In this document: piece by piece, positions 17,149 through 27,919 of the stretch
Numbering within the stretch: the first letter of the stretch is position 1
Layout of the letters: the number at the start of each line of letters is the position of its first letter
Origin: Leptospira sp. B5-022
GTDB lineage: Bacteria; Spirochaetota; Leptospiria; Leptospirales; Leptospiraceae
Direction: 5' to 3'
Assembly (NCBI RefSeq): GCF_000347035.1
Contig: NZ_ANIJ01000015.1
Location: 372,001-436,000 of the forward strand
Length of the DNA stretch: 64,000 nucleotides
Notes under the pieces: generated by a model
Databases searched by the model: none
The model's input: only the letters and a program-made list of their open reading frames with translations
Told to the model about the DNA's origin: nothing
Made by a program: the position numbers and the translations under genes

Positions 17149-18162
17149 ATGAGAAATTATTTTTTAAAAAGGATCCTGCTGATCGTTCCTACTATTCTCG
17201 GAATCACATTCCTAGTATTTATTTTATCCCACTTGGCTCCAGGTGGACCCTTAGAACGAGAGATCGCTAAATTAAGAGGTTACGGCAACGAAGACGGGGC
17301 CAGATCTTCTTTGATCAATAACGAAGAAATAGAGATCCTAAAGCAAAAGTTACGTCTAGATAAACCGCTCCCGATTGCTTACTTATATTGGTTATGGGAC
17401 GTGGCGAGTTTGGATCTGGGAGAATCCCGGTTACATTCTCGGCCTGTGAATGAACTTATCTTCGAAAAAATTCCCGTTTCTCTCACTTTCGGTCTTTCCG
17501 GATTTTTACTTTCTTATTTGATCTGTATTCCATTAGGAATTCGTAAAGCGATCCAAAGCGGGCAACCGTTTGATAGCGGTACCAGCATCGTAATTTTGAT
17601 CGCATACTCCATCCCCGTATTCGCCCTTTCCATGTTGTTATTATATTTGTTCTCTTCCGGAGAGGTATTTTCCGTCTTTCCATTAGGCCACGAATATTCG
17701 GATAATTACGAAGACCTAGACTTTTTCGAAAAGATCATGGATAGAGCAGAGCATATGTTCTTACCGGTACTATGTTACGTTTCCGGTTCCTTTGCAATGC
17801 TTACTCTTTTGATGAAAAACTCACTTTTGGATCAGATCTCTAAGGATTATGTTCGGACTGCAATTTCCAAAGGTTTATCTTTTAAAGATGCTATTTACAA
17901 ACATGCTTTTAGGAACAGTTTGATCCCGATCGCCACCGGATTCGGTTCCAATCTAAGTTTAGTCCTAGCGGGATCTCTAATCATCGAGTTGGTATTCAGT
18001 ATAGACGGGATCGGGCTACTCAGTTTTCAAGCGGTTACGGAAAGAGATACCAATCTGATGATGGGACTTTTGCTGATCCAAAGTTTTCTTTCATTGATCG
18101 GAAATATCCTTTCCGATCTTTGTTACGTTATTATCGACCCTAGGATCAATTTCGAAACATGA
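17149..18162 (+). CDS. ABC transporter permease, YejB/OppB-like
   Basis: Membrane subunit (337 aa) of an oligopeptide-type importer. About six helices are visible, and the periplasmic start with HLAPGGPLE resembles YejB rather than DppB. The coupling-helix motif lies at about 237-262 ([20 protein letters not shown]), where the family has the EAA loop that contacts the ATPases. It heads a four-gene operon in which each junction is a 4-nt ATGA overlap. No substrate-binding protein gene is adjacent. In E. coli YejABEF imports peptides including microcin C; the substrate here is unknown. Confidence 0.9.
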   Translation: MRNYFLKRILLIVPTILGITFLVFILSHLAPGGPLEREIAKLRGYGNEDGARSSLINNEEIEILKQKLRLDKPLPIAYLYWLWDVASLDLGESRLHSRPVNELIFEKIPVSLTFGLSGFLLSYLICIPLGIRKAIQSGQPFDSGTSIVILIAYSIPVFALSMLLLYLFSSGEVFSVFPLGHEYSDNYEDLDFFEKIMDRAEHMFLPVLCYVSGSFAMLTLLMKNSLLDQISKDYVRTAISKGLSFKDAIYKHAFRNSLIPIATGFGSNLSLVLAGSLIIELVFSIDGIGLLSFQAVTERDTNLMMGLLLIQSFLSLIGNILSDLCYVIIDPRINFET

Positions 18163-19199
18163 ACTCGCTCGCTAAAAGAAGATTCGAAAAATTCAGATCC
18201 AATACAAAAGCATGGATCTCTCTTTGGATATTAGGAACCTCTTATATCATTTCCCTATTCGCGCCAATACTTGCAAATAATCAACCTTGGATCGTTTCGT
18301 ACGAAAATTCTTGGAAGTTCCCCATCTTCTTTCGTTATACTGATAAGGACTTCGGCGGATCGGAGTATTCTCCTATAAATTATAAAAAACTAAAATTGAG
18401 GGATGATTTCGCGGAGGGTAATGATAACTGGATCTTATTTCCTCCTGTTCCTTACGGATATAACGAAGATAATTTAGAAACTATCGAAGACGACGAAAAT
18501 CCACCTTCTTCTCCTAGTTTAAAACATTGGCTCGGTACGGACGATAGAGGAAGAGACGTATTCACACGGATCTTTTACGCCTACAGAAATTCCATGAGTT
18601 TCGGACTGATACTAGTAATTATAGAATTTATCTTCGGAACGATCGTAGGCGGGATCCAAGGATATTACGGAAAAAGAACGGATATCATTTTACAGAGGAT
18701 AATCGAAATCTTATCCGCAATTCCCTTTTTATATTTGATACTGATCATGGGCTCTTTTTTCGGAAGGGGATTTATCGTATTAGGGATCACTTATTCCGCA
18801 TTGAGCTGGATAGGCATCAGCATGTATATGAGGGGAGAATTTTACAGATCCAAGTCCCTGACTTATGTAGATGCGGCTAAAGCGTTAGGCGCTAGCTCTT
18901 GGAGTATTATGAAAAATCATATTCTCCCGAATGCGATCACTCCACTGGTTACCTTCTTACCTTTTGCACTTATTAGTGCGATCTCTATTTTAAGCGCTTT
19001 GGACTTCTTAGGTTATGGGATCCCGGCGCCCAATCCGTCTTGGGGAGAAATGATCAGCCAAGGAAGGGATAATCTCAGAGCTTGGTGGTTGATCACTTTT
19101 CCTTCTTTGTCATTGGCTGCGACCATTCTTCTTTCTTCATTTATAGGAGAAGGGATACGTGATTCTTTTGATTCTAAGGAGAAGGTAACGTACGAATGA
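18159..19199 (+). CDS. ABC transporter permease, YejE/OppC-like
   Basis: Second permease subunit (346 aa). One N-terminal helix is followed by a long extracytoplasmic insertion (about 45-125, containing [11 protein letters not shown] and a Pro/Asp-rich segment) and [12 protein letters not shown], the start of the conserved OppC/YejE domain with five more helices. This insertion is characteristic of YejE. The EAA motif [15 protein letters not shown] is clear at about 235-250. Overlaps both neighbours by 4 nt (ATGA). Confidence 0.9.
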   Translation: MNSLAKRRFEKFRSNTKAWISLWILGTSYIISLFAPILANNQPWIVSYENSWKFPIFFRYTDKDFGGSEYSPINYKKLKLRDDFAEGNDNWILFPPVPYGYNEDNLETIEDDENPPSSPSLKHWLGTDDRGRDVFTRIFYAYRNSMSFGLILVIIEFIFGTIVGGIQGYYGKRTDIILQRIIEILSAIPFLYLILIMGSFFGRGFIVLGITYSALSWIGISMYMRGEFYRSKSLTYVDAAKALGASSWSIMKNHILPNAITPLVTFLPFALISAISILSALDFLGYGIPAPNPSWGEMISQGRDNLRAWWLITFPSLSLAATILLSSFIGEGIRDSFDSKEKVTYE

Positions 19200-20188
19200 A
19201 TTCGGAAGCGATTCTCCAAATATCCAACCTAAATCTGGAACTTTCCAAAGCAGGAAGGTTTGTACCGTTATTAGAAGATATCAATTTCGAGATCCGTAAA
19301 GGAGAAGTTCTAGCACTTGTTGGTGAATCGGGTTGTGGAAAATCTGTCTGTGCCGCTGCGATCACTAAATTACTTCCTCGTGAATCGTTTAGGTATGCGG
19401 ACGGAAAGGTCCTATTCCAAGGAACGGATCTTCTTCGAACCGACCCAGAAACTTTAAGAAAGGTCCGAGGAAAAAAAATCTCGTATGTTTTTCAGGAACC
19501 TTTCTCCGCTTTAAATCCTTTGAGTAAAATAAAGGACCAAATGACGGAAGGATTTTTAGAACACGGACTCGGGACCCGTAAAGAAGCCGAAGATAAGGCC
19601 GAATATCTCCTTGGAGCGGTAGGAATTACCGACATAAAATTAAGGATGAATTGTTATCCTCATCAGTTGAGCGGTGGGATCTTACAAAGGGTTGGGATCG
19701 GAATGGCACTGATGTGTGATCCTGAACTTTTGATCGCAGATGAGCCTACTTCGGCTTTGGATGTTACAGTCCAAGCGCAGTTGGTGGAACTCCTACTAAA
19801 ACTTAAGGAAAGGATGAACTTATCCGTTTTATTTATCTCCCACGATTTCGGTTTGGTCAGCCATATCGCCGACAGGATTTGCGTATTGTACGCAGGAAGG
19901 ATCGTAGAACTTGGAACAGTGGATCAAGTTTTAGACCAACCGAACCATCCATATACGAAGGATCTTTTGGATTCTTTGCCTTCTCATTTCTCCCGGACCG
20001 GTGTTTTTAAACCGATTGAAGGAAGATTACCTTCTCCCGGAGATTATCCTATAGGTTGTCACTATTCGGAAAGATGTGATTTCGTGTTCTCGCCTTGCAA
20101 GACCGCAAAACCTAGATTAAATAATATGAATGGAACGGGTCATTTTTCCGCATGCTTCTTAAATGAGAAAGAGGAGCTTACTCGATGA
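19196..20188 (+). CDS. Oligopeptide ABC transporter ATP-binding protein, OppD-like
   Basis: Cytoplasmic ATPase subunit, 330 aa, that powers the adjacent permeases. Walker A is GESGCGKSV (about 43-51), Walker B LLIADEP with SALD, and the C-terminal oligopeptide-transporter extension carries the [14 protein letters not shown] cysteine cluster seen in OppD/DppD, some of which bind 4Fe-4S. The ABC signature reads LSGGILQRV where most relatives have LSGGMRQRV. In E. coli the Yej ATPase is one fused protein (YejF); here it is split into two genes. ATGA overlaps on both sides. Confidence 0.93.
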   Translation: MNSEAILQISNLNLELSKAGRFVPLLEDINFEIRKGEVLALVGESGCGKSVCAAAITKLLPRESFRYADGKVLFQGTDLLRTDPETLRKVRGKKISYVFQEPFSALNPLSKIKDQMTEGFLEHGLGTRKEAEDKAEYLLGAVGITDIKLRMNCYPHQLSGGILQRVGIGMALMCDPELLIADEPTSALDVTVQAQLVELLLKLKERMNLSVLFISHDFGLVSHIADRICVLYAGRIVELGTVDQVLDQPNHPYTKDLLDSLPSHFSRTGVFKPIEGRLPSPGDYPIGCHYSERCDFVFSPCKTAKPRLNNMNGTGHFSACFLNEKEELTR

Positions 20189-21147
20189 AACTTTTAGAGA
20201 TAAAAGATCTGAACGTAAGTTACGGAAAAGAAGGTTTCTTTGGCGTCAGAAAATCAGTCATTAAAGCTGTAGAAGATGTAAACCTGGAAATGGAAGAAGG
20301 GGAGACATTCAGCCTAGTAGGAGAGTCAGGTTGCGGAAAATCCACATTAGGAAGAGCGATACTGAAACTGCTAAAAACGGATTCAGGTTACATATTTTTC
20401 AAAGGAAAAGAGATCTTAGAGCTTAAAGACAAAGAATTTTTACCTCTCAGAAAACAAATCCAGATCGTATTCCAAGATCCTTATTCTTCTTTAAATCCAA
20501 GAAGGAATATTAAGGAAATATTGACCGAGGGACTTTTTATTCACGAAAATTATACGGATAAGCAAGCGGAAAAGGAAGCTTCGGAAATTTTAGAAAAAGT
20601 AGGACTTTCTCCCGAGATCTTGAACAGATATCCTCACGAATTTTCCGGAGGGCAAAGACAAAGGATTGCGATTGCAAGAGCACTTATCCTTAAACCTGAA
20701 TTTATACTTTTCGACGAAGCTGTATCCGCTTTAGACGTATCCAACCAAGCTCAGGTACTTCTTCTATTACAAAAACTAAAAGCGGATTTCGGACTTTCTT
20801 ACCTTTTCATTTCTCACGATCTAGGTATCGTAAAATCCATCTCGGACAAGATCGCAGTCATGTACCTGGGAAAGATCGTGGAAGTTGGTACAAAGCCTCA
20901 GATCGTGGATAAACCTTCCCATCCCTATACGAAAGCTTTATTCGGAGCTATATTCGAAGTAGAGAATCGTAAGACCCGAAAAACACCTCTACAAGGAGAG
21001 GTACCTAGTATATTAAATAAACCTAAAGGATGTCATTTCCACACTCGTTGTCCTATCGCAAAAGAGATCTGTTCCGAAAAGGCCCCCGAATGGAAAGATC
21101 TAGGTGAAGGTCATAAGTCCTATTGTCATTTTCCGGAAGGAAAATAA
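20185..21147 (+). CDS. Oligopeptide ABC transporter ATP-binding protein, OppF-like
   Basis: Second ATPase subunit, 320 aa, expected to form a heterodimer with the preceding OppD-like protein. Walker [10 protein letters not shown], signature FSGGQRQRI, Walker [13 protein letters not shown] and the H-loop SHDLG are all intact; the Walker B reads DEAVSALD, as is usual in OppF. A cysteine-containing C-terminal extension [14 protein letters not shown] is present. The AsmA gene starts one base after its stop codon, so the lipid-related AsmA protein may belong to the same transcript. Confidence 0.93.
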   Translation: MKLLEIKDLNVSYGKEGFFGVRKSVIKAVEDVNLEMEEGETFSLVGESGCGKSTLGRAILKLLKTDSGYIFFKGKEILELKDKEFLPLRKQIQIVFQDPYSSLNPRRNIKEILTEGLFIHENYTDKQAEKEASEILEKVGLSPEILNRYPHEFSGGQRQRIAIARALILKPEFILFDEAVSALDVSNQAQVLLLLQKLKADFGLSYLFISHDLGIVKSISDKIAVMYLGKIVEVGTKPQIVDKPSHPYTKALFGAIFEVENRKTRKTPLQGEVPSILNKPKGCHFHTRCPIAKEICSEKAPEWKDLGEGHKSYCHFPEGK

Positions 21148-21148
21148 A

Positions 21149-23209
21149 ATGCGTTCCTGGGATGTAATCAATCGATATTTAGAGGAAAATAAGATCCGGT
21201 ATATTTCCGCGCTCGGATTTTTCATATTATTATTCGTACTGATCGTTTATATCCCTTTTATGCAAAGAAAGGATGTATATAAAGAATTCATACTAGATAG
21301 GCTTCGAAGCTCCACCGGCCTGGACATTAAGGTAGAAGGGTCGGACCTGTATCTTCTTCCATTTCCAGGGATCGAGCTGAATAAAATAGAGATCCGGAAA
21401 GATAATGTACTGATCGCGGTTAGTGATAAAGTAGATATAGATATTTCCTGGTTCGGTTTGATAAAAAGAATGATAGAGATCCGGGATATTTCCATCAACG
21501 GAGGATCCCTTCATTTAGAAAGAAGAAAAGATGGAACTTTTGATATAGTAGAATATTTGAATGGAAAGAAAAAAGAAGCCGAACAGAAAAGTAACGTAAA
21601 AGAACTTTTTGACGATGTAAATTCTCGAATCGGATTTTCTACTGAGGACTTTTTTGCAATCAGTTTAAAAAATATAGAAGTAGATAATTTTACATTAGTA
21701 TACAACGAACAAAGTCACGATAAAAAATATATAGTTTATTTCAAAAAGTCCCAAGTCTCCGTTTCTTTCTACGGAAAGGATGTGGATCTCCTCTTTCAAG
21801 GAAGAATAGACGATCAACCAATCGATCTGGAAATGACAGGAGGCCTGCAAAACTTTCCGGTGAATTGGGAAAAATTGCAGTTTAGCGCCGTCCTAAAAAC
21901 CGAAGAACTTTCCCTTTCATTACTTAGAGAAGTATTTACAATCTTTCCTGCCGGCGATTTTTCTAAGACAAAAATTTCCGGAAGAACGGAAGTAGTAAAG
22001 GAAGAAGGTACTATATTCAAATTCAAAGTCCGGAATCAAGTTAAAGACCTTTCTTACAAGGGAGGACTTCCTTTCGGAAATATCAGATTGAATGTGGACT
22101 TTGATCTGGACCTCATCAATAAAAAGGTCGCATTTCCTTTTATAGAAGCCGTTTGGGAAGGAGTAGCAAAGGTTACCGCAAAAGGAAGCGTGAATTGGAA
22201 GAATAGGAGTTTAGGCCAGTTCGATATCAAAGCGGATTATGGAGATTATCATAATCTTTTAAAACTAGGAAAACTATTCCAAGTCAGGGAAGATCTTTTC
22301 GATCCCAATTCTCCTCCGGGTATTTTCTATTTTACCGGGGAATTGAATAATATTTTCGCATTCAAACATAGATTTGCCCAGATCAAAATAGAAGCGAAGT
22401 ACGTGGATCCGCTACTTTCTATCCCGAATTTCCATGCTTATATCTATAACGGAGAGATATTAGGAAAAGCTAAAATATATCCGGATATACCTAAGATAGA
22501 AGTAGAAGGAGACGCCCATAGACTTCAGGTGGAAAAGGTTCTTCTTCCCTATCTGTCCGAAAAAATTATGGAAGGCGAACTTTCTAGCTGGTTTTCCTTT
22601 GAAACACAGATCAAAAATCATTCCCGGGACTCCATGACGGAACTTTTTGCAAACATGAAAGGTATAGGGAACATCACGATCAAAAATGGAGAGCTGGTCG
22701 GTTACGCAAACTTCATGGTTCCGGTCTTGAATACCTTAGGTAAAATAATCGCATTCAAAGGAGTAGATGGGCGAGAATTAAAATTCGTTACTCTTAAGTC
22801 CGATGTGAAAGTTGCAGGCAATGAAATGTACTTTCCCAATATGAAATTAGAGATTGAGAACAGTGGAATGGATGTGGACGGGAAAGGTACCGTAGGCTTC
22901 GATCAAAAAATTGATATGAGACTCCATCTTCGTCTCGGTGGAAAATTAATAGGAAAAGGACTACAGATCCCGATCATCTATACGGGAACTTTCGGAAAAA
23001 GTATACCTTACGTGGATCCGATCTGGCTCGGAAGTGTGTATACTGGTATGACACTCCTAGGGCCTTATCTTATTCCACTCGGTGGACCATATGCAGGTGG
23101 GGTCGCCGGATCCGTGATCGGAGAATATGTCAGAGATCTATGGGATGGTGTTACCGGTTTGTTCGGCGGTAGCAGCTCCGACTCGGACAAAAAACCAAAA
23201 GAGAAATAG
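21149..23209 (+). CDS. AsmA-family protein
   Basis: Large periplasmic protein of 686 aa tethered by one N-terminal helix (about 18-38 from the chosen start). The body is beta-rich with repeating two-strand patterns, as in AsmA/TamB/YhdP proteins that form hydrophobic grooves and carry phospholipids between membranes. The AsmA-like segment at about 495-600 (IGNITIKNGELVGYANF, then FVTLKSDVKVAGNEMYFPNM) is conserved. The C-terminus contains a Gly-rich hydrophobic stretch and ends in a Lys-rich tail. I chose ATG 21149 because GGAAGG lies 8 nt upstream; the frame is open from 21104 inside the previous gene. Its stop abuts the stop of the convergent LtaS-like gene. Confidence 0.83.
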   Translation: MRSWDVINRYLEENKIRYISALGFFILLFVLIVYIPFMQRKDVYKEFILDRLRSSTGLDIKVEGSDLYLLPFPGIELNKIEIRKDNVLIAVSDKVDIDISWFGLIKRMIEIRDISINGGSLHLERRKDGTFDIVEYLNGKKKEAEQKSNVKELFDDVNSRIGFSTEDFFAISLKNIEVDNFTLVYNEQSHDKKYIVYFKKSQVSVSFYGKDVDLLFQGRIDDQPIDLEMTGGLQNFPVNWEKLQFSAVLKTEELSLSLLREVFTIFPAGDFSKTKISGRTEVVKEEGTIFKFKVRNQVKDLSYKGGLPFGNIRLNVDFDLDLINKKVAFPFIEAVWEGVAKVTAKGSVNWKNRSLGQFDIKADYGDYHNLLKLGKLFQVREDLFDPNSPPGIFYFTGELNNIFAFKHRFAQIKIEAKYVDPLLSIPNFHAYIYNGEILGKAKIYPDIPKIEVEGDAHRLQVEKVLLPYLSEKIMEGELSSWFSFETQIKNHSRDSMTELFANMKGIGNITIKNGELVGYANFMVPVLNTLGKIIAFKGVDGRELKFVTLKSDVKVAGNEMYFPNMKLEIENSGMDVDGKGTVGFDQKIDMRLHLRLGGKLIGKGLQIPIIYTGTFGKSIPYVDPIWLGSVYTGMTLLGPYLIPLGGPYAGGVAGSVIGEYVRDLWDGVTGLFGGSSSDSDKKPKEK

Positions 23210-25189
23210 TTAATACTCTTTTCTTTGCAATTCTTCTTTGGTTGGAAATACCAAATTCTGATTCATCAGCTCATGACTTAGATTCAAAAAGGCTCTGGCC
23301 TTATTAAAATGAGAATCGCAGATCTCAGGCTGCGTATCGCAAAGACTAACTTCTTCTCTCGGGCCTTTTGCGGAATATTTTAAGTTACGATTTCCATCCA
23401 CGAAATGGATATAGAATAGATCCGACTCGATCCAACCGATCAAGTTTCCATAGGCAAAGTACGCAGATTCCGTCTTTTTGGGAGCAAGCAAATTTCTTCC
23501 CATAGCGGAGAAGTACGTTTCTTTTCCGACTAGACCCAGGATCGTAGGGATCACATCCAATTGAGAAGCGTCCCTATCGTCGATAGCAGGCAATATTCTT
23601 CCAGGAGAATATATTAAAAACGGAATATTCCTGTCTTCATAATAATCCAAATAACGGTGATGAGTATGGTCTGCTACGAAGATAAAGATCGTATTATCGA
23701 AATATTTTGATTTTTCCGCACGATCCATAAAATCCCGTAAAGCCCAGTCCGCATAATGATACACATTTAGATATTCAAAGTCTCTTTCATCTTCTTTAAA
23801 GATCCGGAACCTAGGATCTGGAGCACGATACGGGTAATGTGTGGATAAGGTTAGAGAAACTCCTAAAAAGGGGTTTTTGGATTCCGAAATTTTTTCATGC
23901 AATACCTGAAGCACATCCGCATCGTCATAACCCCAGGCTCCGATCTTGAATCGATCCAATTTAGCGATCTCTTTCTCGCCCATAACGGTATCGAATCCCC
24001 AATGAGGCATTAAAGTCGCTTTATTATCAAAACTTAAATCTCCACCGGTTACAAAGAACGTATCGTATCCCAAACCTTTGAAGATATTTCCGATCCCGGA
24101 AAAATTTCCCAAGACTTGGTGGGTACGGACCACAGTCAATCCGGGTCGATCCGGCAAACCGGTCAAGATAGACATCATACCGTTCGTAGTTCTTCCCCCT
24201 GAGGCAAAAAACCTGGTATAAAATCTTCCTTTTCTTAAGAGTTTATTAAAATTCGGAGTGAGTTCCTTTCCGAAAACTTTTCCGTCGCTGATCGGATCTA
24301 TAAATTTTCCGGTCCAGTTTTCCAAAAGGATCAAAACGATATTCGGAGGTTTTCCGTTATTAGTTTGTTTTTGTTTTCTTAATAAAGGATATTTTTTTCC
24401 TACAAATTCCGCACCATCATAGGAAATCTCTTCCCGAACAATACGGACCGATTCCTTCGTTTCCAATTTCAGATAATTCGGAATGGATTGGCTTTTCAGA
24501 TCCATGATAGAAGTGAACACACCATTCAACGCGATATTATTTACGAAAGAATGTCCGGAAACGATTGCATTACTCGCTCTTAAAGGAGTTTCCTGAACTC
24601 CTCCTCGGATCGCAAAAATAACGATTACTAAAACAACAAATGAAAGAATAGAATCCCTTTTCCAAGACTCTGGCTCGTGTTTGTACGGATTAAATTTTAA
24701 GAAAAGATAAGTGGATAAAGGTAAAAATACCAAAATTAAAAGAGAAGCAACGACAGCAAGAAATGGATTCTGTTCGAAGGCGGACTTTAAGATCACACCC
24801 ATATCTTTTCCTAGAAATACGAAGCCCTCATAGCCGATATGTTTGTTCGCATTCTCGAAATAAACAATATCAGCGATCAAATGAGAAAGCATCCAAACGC
24901 TGATCAGGATCGGAAAGTAACCCCAAAAAAAATTAAAAAACTTAAAACGATTCAAATAGGGAAGACAGGAAAGAAAAGCGAACGGCCCCAAGATCATTCC
25001 GATCACTGAAATATCGAATCTTAGTCCTACCAAGATTGCCCATAATATATCTTTGGTTTCCGCACCTTCTAATCGATAGGAGTACACCCAAAGAAAAGCC
25101 GCTTTATAAAAAATTAGAATGAGAACAAAGTAGATCGCATATCCGCCGATCAATTTAAGATTGTTTGGTAAACGTTTCATCTTTTTCAT
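23210..25189 (-). CDS. LTA-synthase-like membrane sulfatase-fold protein
   Basis: Inner-membrane protein of 659 aa with about five helices in residues 15-200 and an extracytoplasmic alkaline-phosphatase-fold domain from about 280. The layout matches the LtaS/OpgB group: E290 in LLENWTGKF, nucleophile Thr in GGRTTNGMMS (T334/T335), and ADHTHH near 495. LtaS relatives transfer glycerol phosphate; in Gram-negative double-membrane bacteria they may modify glucans or lipids. Two in-frame ATGs start the gene (codons 1 and 4). The start region lacks a strong Shine-Dalgarno sequence. Convergent with the AsmA gene, stops abutting. Confidence 0.85.
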   Translation of the reverse strand: MKKMKRLPNNLKLIGGYAIYFVLILIFYKAAFLWVYSYRLEGAETKDILWAILVGLRFDISVIGMILGPFAFLSCLPYLNRFKFFNFFWGYFPILISVWMLSHLIADIVYFENANKHIGYEGFVFLGKDMGVILKSAFEQNPFLAVVASLLILVFLPLSTYLFLKFNPYKHEPESWKRDSILSFVVLVIVIFAIRGGVQETPLRASNAIVSGHSFVNNIALNGVFTSIMDLKSQSIPNYLKLETKESVRIVREEISYDGAEFVGKKYPLLRKQKQTNNGKPPNIVLILLENWTGKFIDPISDGKVFGKELTPNFNKLLRKGRFYTRFFASGGRTTNGMMSILTGLPDRPGLTVVRTHQVLGNFSGIGNIFKGLGYDTFFVTGGDLSFDNKATLMPHWGFDTVMGEKEIAKLDRFKIGAWGYDDADVLQVLHEKISESKNPFLGVSLTLSTHYPYRAPDPRFRIFKEDERDFEYLNVYHYADWALRDFMDRAEKSKYFDNTIFIFVADHTHHRYLDYYEDRNIPFLIYSPGRILPAIDDRDASQLDVIPTILGLVGKETYFSAMGRNLLAPKKTESAYFAYGNLIGWIESDLFYIHFVDGNRNLKYSAKGPREEVSLCDTQPEICDSHFNKARAFLNLSHELMNQNLVFPTKEELQRKEY

Positions 25190-25260
25190 TTGATTAGAAT
25201 TTTAGAGAGTTTGTCGGCAAGACAAAAAAGAGAGACGTCGGTTACCAATCGAAGTCAAAT

Positions 25261-27171
25261 TTAATCCAGATCCAAACCTTCTAATCTCAAAACTTCCAGA
25301 GCGTTGCTGGACTGGACTATACCTGATCTGATCTTATAATCGAAAGTCATTTTGCCGTTCTCTATTTCTTCTCTGAAATGAAACAAAGAAAGCTCGGGCA
25401 AGTCCGCCAATTCTAGATCATGGGTCGTAATGATCCCGAATACTCCGTACTGTCTTAACTTCTTCAGGATCCCTTTGCAGGCAATTGTCCTTTCTCTGGA
25501 ATTCGTACCTTTTAAGATCTCGTCCAATAGAACTAATCTACCTTTATCGGAATTTTTAATATCTTGTAATATTCTTCCTAAACGTCTAACTTCCGCGTAA
25601 AAGAAAGAGATTCCTTCTTCTACAGAGTCTTCGTTACGGATACTGGAATGTACTTCTAAGATAGGAGTAATAAATTCGGATGCAGGAACCGGTCCGCCTG
25701 CCATCGCGAATATTCCCGAAATTCCTAGCGCCCTTAAGTATGTTGTTTTTCCCGACATATTCGATCCGGTTAAAAGAAGAAGTTTCCCCGGTTGCATAGG
25801 CTCCAGATCGTTCGGCACTCTCTTTTCATAGGGGATCAACGGATGAACAAGATCCTTCGCATAGATTGTCGTATTCGATTTTTCTAATTTAGGGAATGTA
25901 AACCCAGGCTCTATCCAACTCAAGTTTGTAAGCGGAAGTAGGGAATCCAACTCTGCGAGATCCGACATAGAAGCCTTTAAGGAAGTTCCATCCTGATTCC
26001 ACCAAGATGAGTACCTTCTCCAGATCCAAAGATCGAAAAAAAATAAAATATTCAATAAGGCATGAGCGAGAGGAGATTGGGTATAAGCCGCTAGGTTTGA
26101 AATTTTCAGGAATGTTTTCCAAGAATCTTTTAATTCTTTCTTCTTCCAATTGGAAAGAAAAACTTCTCCTTTTGTTCCGGTAAGATTCGAAGACCGAATA
26201 TAGAGCAGAAGTTTTCCTAATTCCTCTAATGTTTCGGAGTCTTCCGCAATGGGTTGTAACATTTTTAAGGATCTATTTCTATAAGATCCGAAAAATGCGG
26301 AATGTAGAATGAAGATCCCGAATCCCCAGGTTTGCCCGAATAGAAAACTTCCCAGTACTAAAAGCCAAATAAGAACTAACCAAAAAGGAAATAAAACTCT
26401 AAACACTCCAGCCATTTTTCCAAAGGAGGATTTCCAAAAAGCGTTCGGCTCTTCTTCAAATAAATTAAAGGGAAAATCTATCTTATTCTTTTCTGAACGT
26501 TCCGGCTGTAAGTTCCCGATCTTCGGAATATAAGAGGGAAGTTTTTCTTCTTCTCCTTCTCTTCTCGCCGGAAAAGAAGCCTCGTACAACCTAAATTGTC
26601 TGAGTAACTTTTGTACGACCCTACTTTTTTTGGAAAGCCCATATACTGCGTTTTGTCTTGCAATCACATTGGATTCATCGGGAGTTTCCAAAAAGTATCC
26701 TAAAAATCTGGAAGTTCCTTTCTGGATAACAGTGGTGTCTATTCTAGAAAAAATCCCCTTTTCCCCCAAAAAATCCAGATCTTTCGTCCAAGCGGGAAGT
26801 CCTGTCTCTAATACAAGATTTTTATAATATTCTCGCTTGGCCTTGGGATAACGTTTCCCATCCAACTCGATCCTGGAAATCTGAGCCGTTAGGAATTCGG
26901 ACCAGACATGTAATCTTCGGATCTTCTCCCTTCTCTTTTGGTATGTAGATAATAAACGATAGAAGATCGCTAAGATAAGAATAGAAGGTAAATAATACAG
27001 ATCGGATACTGTACGGAAAAGATAAACTCCGACAACCCAGGCGATAAAGAATAAGAAAGAAAGTATCCGGAAAGTGGATAATAAGGAAAGAGCGGATTCT
27101 TCCTTTTGAATGATCTTGCCCAGACGGGAAATTTCGGATCCAAGTCGACGGACCCTATTCAGGGGGTTCAT
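25261..27171 (-). CDS. Membrane-anchored MutS-like ATPase
   Basis: Protein of 636 aa with a C-terminal MutS-type ABC ATPase: Walker [10 protein letters not shown] (469-477), Walker [12 protein letters not shown] (547-557), and the helix-turn MutS hallmark TNSRERTIA with H584 of the switch. Preceding it is a MutS core-like lever region. The mismatch-binding domain I of canonical MutS is absent, and two hydrophobic pairs (about 33-75 and 255-295) predict four membrane helices. It is therefore not the housekeeping repair protein. The family appears in various bacteria with unknown function; membrane-associated DNA or nucleotide handling is only a guess. A small gene overlaps its start by 4 nt (ATGA). 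Confidence 0.87.
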   Translation of the reverse strand: MNPLNRVRRLGSEISRLGKIIQKEESALSLLSTFRILSFLFFIAWVVGVYLFRTVSDLYYLPSILILAIFYRLLSTYQKRREKIRRLHVWSEFLTAQISRIELDGKRYPKAKREYYKNLVLETGLPAWTKDLDFLGEKGIFSRIDTTVIQKGTSRFLGYFLETPDESNVIARQNAVYGLSKKSRVVQKLLRQFRLYEASFPARREGEEEKLPSYIPKIGNLQPERSEKNKIDFPFNLFEEEPNAFWKSSFGKMAGVFRVLFPFWLVLIWLLVLGSFLFGQTWGFGIFILHSAFFGSYRNRSLKMLQPIAEDSETLEELGKLLLYIRSSNLTGTKGEVFLSNWKKKELKDSWKTFLKISNLAAYTQSPLAHALLNILFFFDLWIWRRYSSWWNQDGTSLKASMSDLAELDSLLPLTNLSWIEPGFTFPKLEKSNTTIYAKDLVHPLIPYEKRVPNDLEPMQPGKLLLLTGSNMSGKTTYLRALGISGIFAMAGGPVPASEFITPILEVHSSIRNEDSVEEGISFFYAEVRRLGRILQDIKNSDKGRLVLLDEILKGTNSRERTIACKGILKKLRQYGVFGIITTHDLELADLPELSLFHFREEIENGKMTFDYKIRSGIVQSSNALEVLRLEGLDLD

Positions 27172-27401
27172 ACCGCTATAGTAACGTTCTCGTAATTTTC
27201 GGTCTCTCTTTTGTATATTTCATGGTCCAAAAGACGAACCAGGGAACCGACGTCTTGCATCAACCATCTGGAGACCATTTTACCTCTATCGCGGCCCAAA
27301 AATTTGTCTACGTAGACGTAGCCGAATAGATCCGTTCCGTACTCATAAACGACGAATCTCCCCGATCTTTTGCCGGTCCTATTTTCCAGACGGATCTGCA
27401 T
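27168..27401 (-). CDS. Small conserved-looking protein of unknown function
   Basis: Basic protein of 77 aa that I do not recognise. It reads as a compact beta-strand-rich domain: [20 protein letters not shown] followed by a helical stretch with many Arg and Lys. It overlaps the MutS-like gene by 4 nt (ATGA) and so should be translated together with it, which suggests a partner. ATG 27401 is chosen because the longer frame starts with TTG (27455) and adds a Cys/Lys segment that looks non-coding; GGAG lies 13 nt upstream, a little far. Confidence 0.55.
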   Translation of the reverse strand: MQIRLENRTGKRSGRFVVYEYGTDLFGYVYVDKFLGRDRGKMVSRWLMQDVGSLVRLLDHEIYKRETENYENVTIAV

Positions 27402-27566
27402 TTTTACCGAATTTACTCCGTACTTTCTTTTAGTACAAGAAAAAAAATATCTCAAGTATTTTCACAATGTCCCGAAGTACAGTTTGGGAGAAAGCTTCCT
27501 TTCCAAGGACGGAAAAGCCGGAACTTTCTCCCTTTTTTCCCGAATGGGGTCGCACGGAGGCGATTT

Positions 27567-27773
27567 ATGATATATCCCGAAATGGATCCGGATCTACGGA
27601 GTTCCTTCGCAAAAATCGGAAAAACCTTTGCCAATCTTACAAACGATACCGCTTTACCGGAATTCGGTCTAAAAGCGGGAAATTTGTTGGATAGAAAACA
27701 AATGAAAATTTTAGTCGAAATCCGTAAAAGAAGGATCAATTCCAAACAATGGAATAGTTTCCAAAAAGATTAA
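27567..27773 (+). CDS. Small soluble protein of unknown function
   Basis: Protein of 68 aa with an excellent ribosome binding site (GGAGG at 27556-27560, 6 nt before ATG) and codon use like its neighbours. It is charged, with a Met/Asp/Pro-rich start and a Lys/Arg-rich C-terminal helix (KILVEIRKRRIN). No signal peptide or membrane segment. A minus-strand frame of 97 codons overlaps the same bases (27452-27745) but lacks a comparable start. The gene is divergent from the MutS-like operon and followed within 25 bp by the terminator of the opposite-strand caspase-like gene. Confidence 0.6.
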   Translation: MIYPEMDPDLRSSFAKIGKTFANLTNDTALPEFGLKAGNLLDRKQMKILVEIRKRRINSKQWNSFQKD

Positions 27774-27787
27774 AACCCAAACCAGGA

Positions 27788-27823
27788 ACAAAAAAAGCCC
27801 CTCGATTTCCCGAGAGGCTTCCT
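27788..27823 (-). terminator. Intrinsic terminator of the caspase-like gene
   Basis: On the minus strand the sequence forms an 8-bp GC-rich stem (GCCTCTCG with CGAGGGGC, one G-U wobble) extended by two A-U pairs and followed by a run of seven T. The mismatch on the plus strand becomes a wobble pair only in the minus transcript, which fixes the direction. Confidence 0.75.
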
Positions 27824-27919
27824 GAGACCTAAGAACCTGTCTTCACATTCTTGAAGCCCGAAATTATACACTAAATTTATAGCCGAAATATTTGAACGGA
27901 CTATAAATATTCAAATTTC

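Noticed and set aside
27452..27745. 97-codon minus-strand frame overlapping the small plus-strand gene at 27567-27773
   Set aside because: The plus-strand frame has GGAGG at optimal distance and an ordinary composition, while the minus frame lacks a start signal.
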